Below, one piece after another: positions 14,694-22,385 of a DNA stretch of 29,950 nt. The number at the start of each line of letters is the position of its first letter. Within the stretch, counting starts at the first letter, position 1. The stretch is taken from NCBI RefSeq assembly GCF_014698045.1, contig NZ_JACJSE010000050.1, positions 1 through 29,950 on the forward strand, given 5' to 3'. The stretch comes from Aulosira sp. FACHB-615. Its GTDB lineage: Bacteria; Cyanobacteriota; Cyanobacteriia; Cyanobacteriales; Nostocaceae. Under the pieces are notes generated by a model. That model was not told the DNA's origin. It was given only the letters and a program-made list of their open reading frames with translations, and made no database searches. Made by a program: the position numbers and the translations under genes.

Positions 14694-17600
14694 ATGGTTG
14701 CAGATTGGAAGGCTACGTTTAAAAGTTTAGGCATAGCTATCTCTTTAGCATTTTGTGGAATAACTATTATTTTTGAGAAAAGCTCTCTGGCTCAAATTAC
14801 TCCAGATACTACTCTTGGAAATGAGACATCTATCGTTACACCTACCAGTAGTACAAGTGAGCGAATTGATGGTGGCGCAATTCGCGGATCTAGTCTATTT
14901 CACAGTTTCCAGGAATTTAATATTGATCAGGGAAGACGTGTTGATTTCGCTAACCCAGTCCAGATTGAAAATATTTTTAGTCGGGTAACAGGAAACAACT
15001 CTTCTCGTTTATTTGGAACGTTGGGTGTGTTGGGTAATGCCAATTTATTTTTCATCAATCCTAATGGCATTATTTTTGGTGCAGATGCAAAATTAGATAT
15101 CAAGGGTTCATTTGTTGGTAGTACAGCAAATAGCCTAATTTTCACTAATGGCCAACTTTTCAGTGCTACTAATCCTCAAGCACCACCATTATTAGAGATC
15201 GATGTTAAAGCTCCCATTGGTGTGATATTTGAAGGAAAAGAGCCAGGAGCTATTAATAATCAGATAAATTTACCTGGAGCAAAACAAAATATTAATCTAA
15301 TTGGTAATAATCTTGAAATTATAAATAATGCTTCATCGAATGAATCTAGTAGCGCAGATATACAAATTCTTGCTACTCAAAATAGTTCTTCTGAGCAAAA
15401 TCTTCTTCGATTTACCAGGGGAAATATTTTACTAGAAGCAACTGATAATATTACTATTGCTTCTGGATTTACACTAAACTTAATTAGCCCTGATTCAATT
15501 ACATTCTTGGCAGACGCGGATAAGAATGGCAGAGGTTCTTTTAGGATGGATACAAACCAGACTATTAGCTCTGCTGGGGCAGATGTTACTATTTCCGGAG
15601 CAAATCTAAATTTAGGAAATATTAGTACACTTACACCTGTACGTAATGGAGGAAATATTAACTTAATTGCCACTAACGGTGATATTTCTATAGGCAATCC
15701 AGCGTTTGCTTCTAGTGATAACTTAACTACTTCTGGAATAATTAGTGGGGATATAAATGTTAAAAGTAGTGGAAATTTTATTGCCTATGGAGCAATAAGA
15801 ACAGATTCTTTTATTCAAGGAACTCCCGGATCTATTTATATTAATAGTGGGAGAAATATAACTATCAATAATGGAATTAGGGCTGACTCTTTAGTCGCAG
15901 GCGATAATCTTAGTCCAATAAATAGCGGAGACATTATCCTGAAAGCTGGTGGTAACATTACTACTTCTGGTGTCGTATCCTCTCTATCTCAGGTTAGAGG
16001 TAATAGTGATTCAGGTAATGCAGGTTCTATCACTTTTATCACGACGGGAGGAAATATTACAACTAAAGGTACTCTAGCAGCTTTTTCTCGTGTTGGTCGA
16101 TTACGAGATGGAACGGCTGGAAATGGAACGGCTGGAAATGGTGGAGCAATTAAGCTTGAAAGTACTACGGGAAGTATTAGAAGCGAAGGATTAATACTGA
16201 CATTTTCTGAAGTACAAAATAATGGTATCTCAGGAAATGGTGGAAATATTAGCATCACTGCTAATGATGGTATTACTACTAATAACTTTCTCAATGCTAA
16301 TTCTCAGGTTTTGAGAAATGGTACTACAGGTAATGCAGGTACAATCACTCTCAAAAGCACTCAAGGCAACATTATTACAGATAGAATAACATCTGTTTCG
16401 GAAGTTATAGGTAATGGAAACACAGGAAAGGGTGGAAACTTTATTATTGAAAGTGGTGGAGATTTTAAATCTGTTTTCTTGCGATCTTACTCTCAAGTTC
16501 GCGGTAATTGTACAACTGTTAGATGCAGTACTGGCAATGCTGGAAATATTACTATCAACAGTGGCGGTGATGTTGAACTCAGAACAAATAATTCCGCAGG
16601 TGCAATTGTTGCATGGTCACAGATTGGAGGCAATGGTAATGCTGGTAATGGTGGAATAGTTGATATTATCAGTAATGGTAACGTTAGTATCACAAATTCA
16701 AACGGGCAATTGACATTTCAAGGAAGTATAGGTACTAATTCTCAAGTTTTTGGTAATGGGAGTGCAGGTAATGGTGGAAATATACGAGTTATTAGTAAAA
16801 CAGGTGATATTTTTGTTAATCAAGTAGGTAATTTCTCACGAGTTTTTGGAAGTTGTCAAGGAAGTTGCCAAGCAGCAGGTAATGGTGCAGATATTACACT
16901 TCAAGCTCTTCAAGGAAGTATTGACACATTTTCTGTAAATACTTTCTCAGATTCTAGAGGTCGAGGTAGAGCAGGTAATGGTGGAATAATTAAACTCACT
17001 GCTAAGAATGACATTACAACAAACTTCTTAACTTCTAGTTCTTTGACAGGTAGAGATACACCAGGAAGCAGTGGCAGTATCACTGTAGAAAGTACAGATG
17101 GGTCAATTATTGCTGGAAATATAATTGCATCTAGCAATACAAAACGCGGCAATATCAACCTGACTGCGGAAAAGAATATTACTATTGGTGTAGGTGCTAA
17201 TTCACCTGTTGTAGATGTTTCTGGTAGTGGAGATGGGGGTCAGATTTTATTCAATGTTCAATCTGGAAGATTCGCTATCAACAATGCCTTAATCAACAGT
17301 AATGTATTTGGTGACGGTCAGGGTGGTGACATTAAAATTAATGCTGATTCTGTTTTTTTAAATAATACAGATATTACAACTACCCTCTCTTCAGGAACAG
17401 GACAAGGCGGAAATATTATAATCAATACTCCTGGCGAAGTTGTTCTAGATAGAAGTCGTCTATTTACTTCTCTCGAACCGGGAGGAATCGGAAGTGGGGG
17501 TAACATTGAAATTCAAGCTGATTCTGTCAGTTTAGATAATTTTTCTTTTATTGATAGTGCTACTTTTTGGGATGGTAACGCAGGTAATGTGAGCCTGAAC

Positions 17601-19478
17601 ACTAATAACTCTATTTCTCTAAAGAACAACAGTTCTATTTTTAGCATTACTGCTGGGAATGGTAATGGAGGTCAAGTTGCGGTAACTGCTCAAGGAAATC
17701 TTAGCCTGCTGGATGGGAGTAACATTAGTACATTTGTTAACCAACAAGCAGGAGGGAATGCTGGTAATGTGATTATTCAGGCGAATAAACTTGAACTGAG
17801 TAATGGAGGACAAATACTTACGAATACCTTTGGCATTGGGAATGCTGGTGATATTACAGTTAATGCTAAAGAAGGAGTCATCATTTCCGGTGTTAATAAC
17901 AATTCTGCTAGTGCTGCTCAACCAATAAATAATGTTCAGAGGAGAATCTTCAGACCAGTTGCGGAAGTAGAAGCAAACAATTCATTTTCTCAAGCACAGA
18001 GACTCTCAAATGAAGATTTTTCGATAGACCCAATTAATAATGTCAATCCTGATGTTGAGTTCTCTACTAGAATTCCTTATGTATCTATATCAGGACAAGG
18101 TTCTAATCCTACATCAGTTGATATTTATTCTTTTGAAGTTACTCCAGGTACTAGGGGCATTTTTGATATCGATAATGGGTTTAAATCTGGAAATACAACC
18201 GGCAGTATAGATACACGAATTTCTCTTTATAATAATGCAGGGGTAAGATTAGCATCTAACAATGATGCTCCTGTGATTTTTGGTGCCGCAGGGAGTCAGT
18301 TAGCTCCGGGAGATATTAATAATCCTGGTGCTGGTTCTAATACTATTTTCAGTCCTGATTCTTATCTTAGGTATGTGTTCACTCAGCCTGGAACTTATTT
18401 TTTAGAAGTATCTACAACTGCAAGACCACAGAGTTACCAACTTCAGATTTCTCTAGATACCCCTAATATTCAAAGTAACTCCGTTAATGGGAGATTTGCC
18501 AGTGGCATTTTTGCTCAAACTGAAAGTAAAACTGGGGCGGCTGGGAATATAACAATTAATTCTCCACAATTAGAAATTAATTCAGGAGGACAGTTACGAA
18601 CTACCACATTTCAAGCACAAAAAGCTGGGAATATTACTTTACAAATCCCAAATCAATTGATACTTTCAGGAAGAGATAGCGGACTTTTTGCTAATACAGA
18701 AAATGGTTCTACTGGTAATGGAGGTGGGATTGACATTGACCCTCAAAGATTAATTATTCGAGATGGGGCGACAATTGCTGTCAATAGCCAGGGTGAAGGA
18801 ATTGGTGGTGATATTAATCTGCAAGCAGGTTATCTGTTTCTAGACAATGGAAGTATTTCTGCACAAACCAGAAGTAATACAGGGGGAAATATTAATCTAA
18901 GTATAGATGATTTATTATTGTTGCGGCATGGTAGTCAAATATCGACTACGGCAGGAAATCAGCAATTTGGGGGTAATGGTGGCAATATTTTCATCAATGC
19001 CAGAAATGGCTTTATTGTAGCTGTTCCCAGTGAAAATAGCGATATTACTGCTAATGCGTTTACAGGTAATGGTGGTAGGGTTGATATCACTACTCAACGC
19101 ATATTTGGCATTCAAGAGCCAAGTTTTCCAACTCTTTTTAGTGATATCACTGCTAGTTCAGAATTTGGGATTAATGGTGAAGTGGCTATTAACTTTACAA
19201 TTAACGCTGACCCCACAAATGGGTTAACGGAATTACCAGATGCACGACCAAATCCTACGATATCTGAAGGCTGCCAAATTGTTGAAAATAAAGAAGCTGT
19301 TCAGTTTTATACCATTGGTAAAGGAGGTTTACCACCAAGACCGGATGAAGCATTAAGTGTTGATTTATTTAACTTGATAGATTGGTCAAAAGTTACTTTT
19401 CACTTTGATGACAAGAAAACTGTTACTAATACTCGGTCATTTAGCAGTTTGGTTAAATTTGCACCTCCTTGTCAATAG
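14694..19478 (+). CDS. Two-partner secretion exoprotein (TpsA, filamentous haemagglutinin type) with an embedded PPC domain
   Basis: A 1594-residue protein secreted across the outer membrane by a TpsB partner. The signal peptide covers about 1-33 (SLGIAISLAFCGITII, ending SSLAQ). The TPS domain follows, with TLGNETSIVTP, SLFHSFQEFNI, RVTGNNSSRLFGTLG and the hallmark FFINPNGIIFGADAKLDI near 118-135. Residues of about 290-1080 are a repetitive beta-helix with recurring SQVxGNGxxGNGG units. Two Cys pairs (CTTVRC; CQGSC) sit in loops. A PPC-like domain (about 1090-1255; EVEANNSFSQAQRLS, VDIYSFEVTPGTRGIFDID) interrupts the helix. The end (GCQIVENKEAVQFYTIGKGG) is typical of intact cyanobacterial members. 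ATG 14694 is preferred over TTG 14676 because GGGGA precedes it. Its TpsB is on the other strand at 24965-27241. Confidence 0.92.
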   Translation: MVADWKATFKSLGIAISLAFCGITIIFEKSSLAQITPDTTLGNETSIVTPTSSTSERIDGGAIRGSSLFHSFQEFNIDQGRRVDFANPVQIENIFSRVTGNNSSRLFGTLGVLGNANLFFINPNGIIFGADAKLDIKGSFVGSTANSLIFTNGQLFSATNPQAPPLLEIDVKAPIGVIFEGKEPGAINNQINLPGAKQNINLIGNNLEIINNASSNESSSADIQILATQNSSSEQNLLRFTRGNILLEATDNITIASGFTLNLISPDSITFLADADKNGRGSFRMDTNQTISSAGADVTISGANLNLGNISTLTPVRNGGNINLIATNGDISIGNPAFASSDNLTTSGIISGDINVKSSGNFIAYGAIRTDSFIQGTPGSIYINSGRNITINNGIRADSLVAGDNLSPINSGDIILKAGGNITTSGVVSSLSQVRGNSDSGNAGSITFITTGGNITTKGTLAAFSRVGRLRDGTAGNGTAGNGGAIKLESTTGSIRSEGLILTFSEVQNNGISGNGGNISITANDGITTNNFLNANSQVLRNGTTGNAGTITLKSTQGNIITDRITSVSEVIGNGNTGKGGNFIIESGGDFKSVFLRSYSQVRGNCTTVRCSTGNAGNITINSGGDVELRTNNSAGAIVAWSQIGGNGNAGNGGIVDIISNGNVSITNSNGQLTFQGSIGTNSQVFGNGSAGNGGNIRVISKTGDIFVNQVGNFSRVFGSCQGSCQAAGNGADITLQALQGSIDTFSVNTFSDSRGRGRAGNGGIIKLTAKNDITTNFLTSSSLTGRDTPGSSGSITVESTDGSIIAGNIIASSNTKRGNINLTAEKNITIGVGANSPVVDVSGSGDGGQILFNVQSGRFAINNALINSNVFGDGQGGDIKINADSVFLNNTDITTTLSSGTGQGGNIIINTPGEVVLDRSRLFTSLEPGGIGSGGNIEIQADSVSLDNFSFIDSATFWDGNAGNVSLNTNNSISLKNNSSIFSITAGNGNGGQVAVTAQGNLSLLDGSNISTFVNQQAGGNAGNVIIQANKLELSNGGQILTNTFGIGNAGDITVNAKEGVIISGVNNNSASAAQPINNVQRRIFRPVAEVEANNSFSQAQRLSNEDFSIDPINNVNPDVEFSTRIPYVSISGQGSNPTSVDIYSFEVTPGTRGIFDIDNGFKSGNTTGSIDTRISLYNNAGVRLASNNDAPVIFGAAGSQLAPGDINNPGAGSNTIFSPDSYLRYVFTQPGTYFLEVSTTARPQSYQLQISLDTPNIQSNSVNGRFASGIFAQTESKTGAAGNITINSPQLEINSGGQLRTTTFQAQKAGNITLQIPNQLILSGRDSGLFANTENGSTGNGGGIDIDPQRLIIRDGATIAVNSQGEGIGGDINLQAGYLFLDNGSISAQTRSNTGGNINLSIDDLLLLRHGSQISTTAGNQQFGGNGGNIFINARNGFIVAVPSENSDITANAFTGNGGRVDITTQRIFGIQEPSFPTLFSDITASSEFGINGEVAINFTINADPTNGLTELPDARPNPTISEGCQIVENKEAVQFYTIGKGGLPPRPDEALSVDLFNLIDWSKVTFHFDDKKTVTNTRSFSSLVKFAPPCQ

Positions 19479-19515
19479 TAAAATTAAGTAGGTTTTTAAA
19501 TTTTGGAGTTTACCA

Positions 19516-20013
19516 ATGTCGAGCGATCGCCTGCATCAAATCAAAGACAGTTTGAACCGTTTGGGAGAGCAATTAGGAGGTAAGCAAAAAGCTAAAGACT
19601 TAGCACCTTTGGAGGAGAAGGTTCGTATTGACCAACAAATTAAGGAGATACGCTGGGATATATGTCAGCTTAATCAAGAATACTTTCAGATTCTGGGTGA
19701 GAGATCAACAGAATTAGTGATTGAGGAATCAGAAGCAGAACCTATAATTGCTGAATTTGTTGAACAGGTCGGAAAACTTGAAGTACGTCAGACTGCTCCT
19801 TATCCCGATGAAATTATGCAGATTTTGCGCGAGATTCTGGACAAAGTAAACCAACCGGGTACAACAGCAGCAGCCCAGCTAAAAGCAGTGATTTCTTCAA
19901 TGCCGCCCTTCATTAGTTTATCTTACGAAGCGGGATTAGATACAGAGAACTTTTTACGGCAATATTTTCCGAAGTTTAGTAAATGGGTTCAGGCATTCAC
20001 AAAAAAGTCATAG
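19516..20013 (+). CDS. Coiled-coil protein with a possible effector-associated domain
   Basis: A 165-residue protein without signal peptide. Residues 1-65 are predicted coiled coil (LHQIKDSLNRLGEQLGGKQK; EEKVRIDQQIKEIRW). Residues 95-165 contain PDEIMQILREILDKVNQPGT, AAAQLKAVISSMPPFISLSY, EAGLDTENFLRQYFP. This tail resembles one that I recall from cyanobacterial proteins attached to TIR, caspase-like or CHAT domains, probably an effector-associated adaptor; this is from memory and uncertain. TTGGAG precedes the ATG, 37 bp after the exoprotein gene, and the 3' end overlaps the CHASE2 gene by 31 bp, so the products are likely made together. It may be the cytoplasmic adaptor of the locus. Confidence 0.75.
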   Translation: MSSDRLHQIKDSLNRLGEQLGGKQKAKDLAPLEEKVRIDQQIKEIRWDICQLNQEYFQILGERSTELVIEESEAEPIIAEFVEQVGKLEVRQTAPYPDEIMQILREILDKVNQPGTTAAAQLKAVISSMPPFISLSYEAGLDTENFLRQYFPKFSKWVQAFTKKS

Positions 20014-21545
20014 TCCCCAACTTCGATCTGGAGCAAAAGGGGCGAACAACAGAAAATTACAGTGGAAGAGATAAAGGGTTTTCACGAAATACTAATAAAT
20101 CTGGTCAACAAGTAAATTTACAAGACAGCGATAGTAACTCCTTTATTAACATTCACGGTAATGTATACGGAGATATAAATGCAAATCCAAGTTCAAAAAC
20201 TGGTGAAGGAGATTCAATCCCAGAACCAGTTCACCCAGAACCTAAAGTATTTGGGCTAAACCAACTATTACTCTTAATAAAAGACAATGAAGACTGGATA
20301 CGCTGGTTATCTTGTGGAGTTGTCTTCACATCTAGTTTATTAATCACTATTTCTGTAATAACGGTAAGGTCTGTTGGCATATTACAGCAATTTGAACTTG
20401 GAGCATTTGACCTATTGATGCGGCTACGACTAAATGAAGCACAAGACCAACGTTTACTTATTGTTGGAATCAATGATGATGATATTGAAAAATATAAAGA
20501 ATATCCTCTTTCAGATCAAAAAATGTTGGAACTTTTGCAGAAATTGGAAAACCCAGAGTATAAACCACTAGTAATTGGTCTAGATATTTTTAGGGATGTA
20601 CCACAAGCAGATAAAAAAAACTATGAAAAGCTCTTACAATACTTACAACAGATGCAGAACATCATTGGCATTTGTAAATTAGGAAATACTGGTGCTGAAG
20701 GTGTTACACCACCCAAAGGTATTTCATTGGAGTACCGTATAGGTTTTAGTAATGTAGATGATGATGATGATGAAATTATTCGTCGTCATCCAATCTGGTT
20801 CAGCACAGAACCTACATATCCTTGTCAGACAATACAATCTCTAAGTTTTTTACTGGCAGATCGTTTTTTAAAAACAGCAGGTTATGAATTCAACTTAACT
20901 CAAAAGCCAGAAGAGTATATACAATATGGTTCTACAATTATTAAACATTTACGATCCGAGCTTCCTGTTGGTAGTTACCAAAAGTTATCAGAACCTATAC
21001 GAGGTACTCAAATTCTGCTTAACTATAGAGCAGTTGATCCAGTTTCCCAAAAAGTTAGTCTTACAGATGTATTAGAAAATAAGATTAAGCCTGAGTGGGT
21101 GAAAGATAAGATAGTTTTAATAGGTTACACCGCCGAACAAGTAGGTGATTTATTTTTAACCCCTTATAGTGATAGGGAGTCTCCCAAAAAAAGAATGCCA
21201 GGAGTTGAAGTTCAAGCACATATGGTAAGTCAAATTCTTAGTGCAGTTCTAGATAAACGACCCCTGTTAGAATTTTGTCCACAGTGGATTGAGAACCTGT
21301 GTATTTGGATTTGGTCGTTAATTGGAGGTGGAATAGCATGGTTTTGGAGGAAAAAGCGATACAAGAAATTTGCAGAATTGGGTACCGCAACATTTATTTT
21401 GTGTTTATTATCCTACGCCCTCTTACATTATGGAATTTGGATACCTTTAGTTCCATCTCTATTGGCATTAGTAGCAGCCAGTGCAGTTCTACTAAACTTG
21501 CGTCGCATTCCTAATATTATCAATTCGAGCCAACAAATAAAGTAA
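19983..21545 (+). CDS. CHASE2-domain membrane protein without a kinase output
   Basis: A 520-residue protein. A low-complexity cytoplasmic N-terminus (1-108) contains SFINIHGNVYGDINANPSS. A first membrane segment lies at about 109-128. The CHASE2 sensor spans about 131-425, with FDLLMRLRLNEAQDQRLLIV, GINDDDIEKY, PLVIGLDIFRDVPQ, ILLNYRA, KIVLIGYTAEQVGDLFLTPY and MPGVEVQAHMVSQIL. Three further segments follow (about 436-455, 466-483, 485-504) and the protein ends there. CHASE2 is an extracytoplasmic sensory domain usually joined to kinases, cyclases or phosphodiesterases; no such module is present. The start overlaps the preceding gene by 31 bp and no strong ribosome-binding site is seen, so translation may be coupled. 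A partner must carry the output. Confidence 0.9.
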   Translation: MGSGIHKKVIVPNFDLEQKGRTTENYSGRDKGFSRNTNKSGQQVNLQDSDSNSFINIHGNVYGDINANPSSKTGEGDSIPEPVHPEPKVFGLNQLLLLIKDNEDWIRWLSCGVVFTSSLLITISVITVRSVGILQQFELGAFDLLMRLRLNEAQDQRLLIVGINDDDIEKYKEYPLSDQKMLELLQKLENPEYKPLVIGLDIFRDVPQADKKNYEKLLQYLQQMQNIIGICKLGNTGAEGVTPPKGISLEYRIGFSNVDDDDDEIIRRHPIWFSTEPTYPCQTIQSLSFLLADRFLKTAGYEFNLTQKPEEYIQYGSTIIKHLRSELPVGSYQKLSEPIRGTQILLNYRAVDPVSQKVSLTDVLENKIKPEWVKDKIVLIGYTAEQVGDLFLTPYSDRESPKKRMPGVEVQAHMVSQILSAVLDKRPLLEFCPQWIENLCIWIWSLIGGGIAWFWRKKRYKKFAELGTATFILCLLSYALLHYGIWIPLVPSLLALVAASAVLLNLRRIPNIINSSQQIK

Positions 21546-21547
21546 AT

Positions 21548-22372
21548 ATGCAAAAACTCAATCTTGCTTTAGCTGCAATCTTAGTAGTAAGCTTGGTTAG
21601 CCATACTATGGAAGCAAAGGCACAACTAAATCAATATTTAATCTCAAAAATAGAGTCTTTTCATCTTTTTGTAGATAGTTTGAAAATCTTAGCTTCAAGT
21701 CCAGGTAAAAAATTTACTTTGCCAAATCGGGGACGGCCTTCCAGGCTATCTTCAACGGGAAGACGTGGACGTTGTAGTGACTTAAAAGAACCTTTTATAG
21801 CTTTAATTCCTCATTTTCTAGAACAAACACAAGACGAAAATGTTGTATCGGCTTTAGGAAAAACAGCGCAATCAGAGCCAGTTTTCTGGTTTTATGTACC
21901 TAAGTTACCTCAAGATGTACGTAAGCTAGAGTTTAGACTTTTAAATGAAAATAAAGAGGCTCAAAAATATATTTTAAATTTAACAGACACTCCCGGTATT
22001 GTTGGTTTTCGTCCATCACTACATCAAAAGTTGAAACTTAATCAACAATATCATTTCACTGCTTCTATTATATATTGCGATTCAGATATATCGAAAAACC
22101 CTACTGTTGACAGTTGGGTTGAACGGGTCACACTAGGTGATAGCCTTGAAAATCAGTTACGTGGAGCAACAGCAGAAAAGCGTATTGAACTTTATTCTAA
22201 GAATGGTATTTGGCACGAAACTTTAACTCTTCTAGTTGAAAAGCATCAAGAAAATCCAAACAACCCTATGATTAATGATCAATTAGTAAGCCTACTAAAA
22301 GATGCAGGCTTTGAAAATATTGCTAACAAAACAAATATTAAATACTATATACTATCTACTCAAAATAACTGA
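21548..22372 (+). CDS. Secreted DUF928 protein
   Basis: A signal peptide (LALAAILVVSLVSHTMEAKA, then QLNQ) shows export. The basic linker LPNRGRPSRLSSTGRRGRC and the core (LIPHFLEQTQDENVVSALGK; SEPVFWFYVPKLPQDVRKLEF; LNQQYHFTASIIYCD) are diagnostic of DUF928, a family I know essentially only from cyanobacteria. Its role is not established; members often neighbour CHASE2 and CHAT genes. It starts 2 bp after the CHASE2 stop, so it is the last gene of the four-gene operon. Its stop lies 13 bp from the stop of the convergent CHAT gene. The predicted place is the periplasm. Confidence 0.9.
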   Translation: MQKLNLALAAILVVSLVSHTMEAKAQLNQYLISKIESFHLFVDSLKILASSPGKKFTLPNRGRPSRLSSTGRRGRCSDLKEPFIALIPHFLEQTQDENVVSALGKTAQSEPVFWFYVPKLPQDVRKLEFRLLNENKEAQKYILNLTDTPGIVGFRPSLHQKLKLNQQYHFTASIIYCDSDISKNPTVDSWVERVTLGDSLENQLRGATAEKRIELYSKNGIWHETLTLLVEKHQENPNNPMINDQLVSLLKDAGFENIANKTNIKYYILSTQNN

Positions 22373-22385
22373 ATCTGTTCCATGT

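Noticed and set aside
15377..15697. Several minus-strand open frames inside the exoprotein gene
   Set aside because: The repetitive beta-helix codons give long antisense frames rich in Pro, Ile and Leu; no start signals or domains.
14694..19478. The GNGG-rich repeats as a CRISPR or DNA-level tandem array
   Set aside because: The repetition is at protein level with divergent codons and irregular spacing; it is the beta-helix of the exoprotein.
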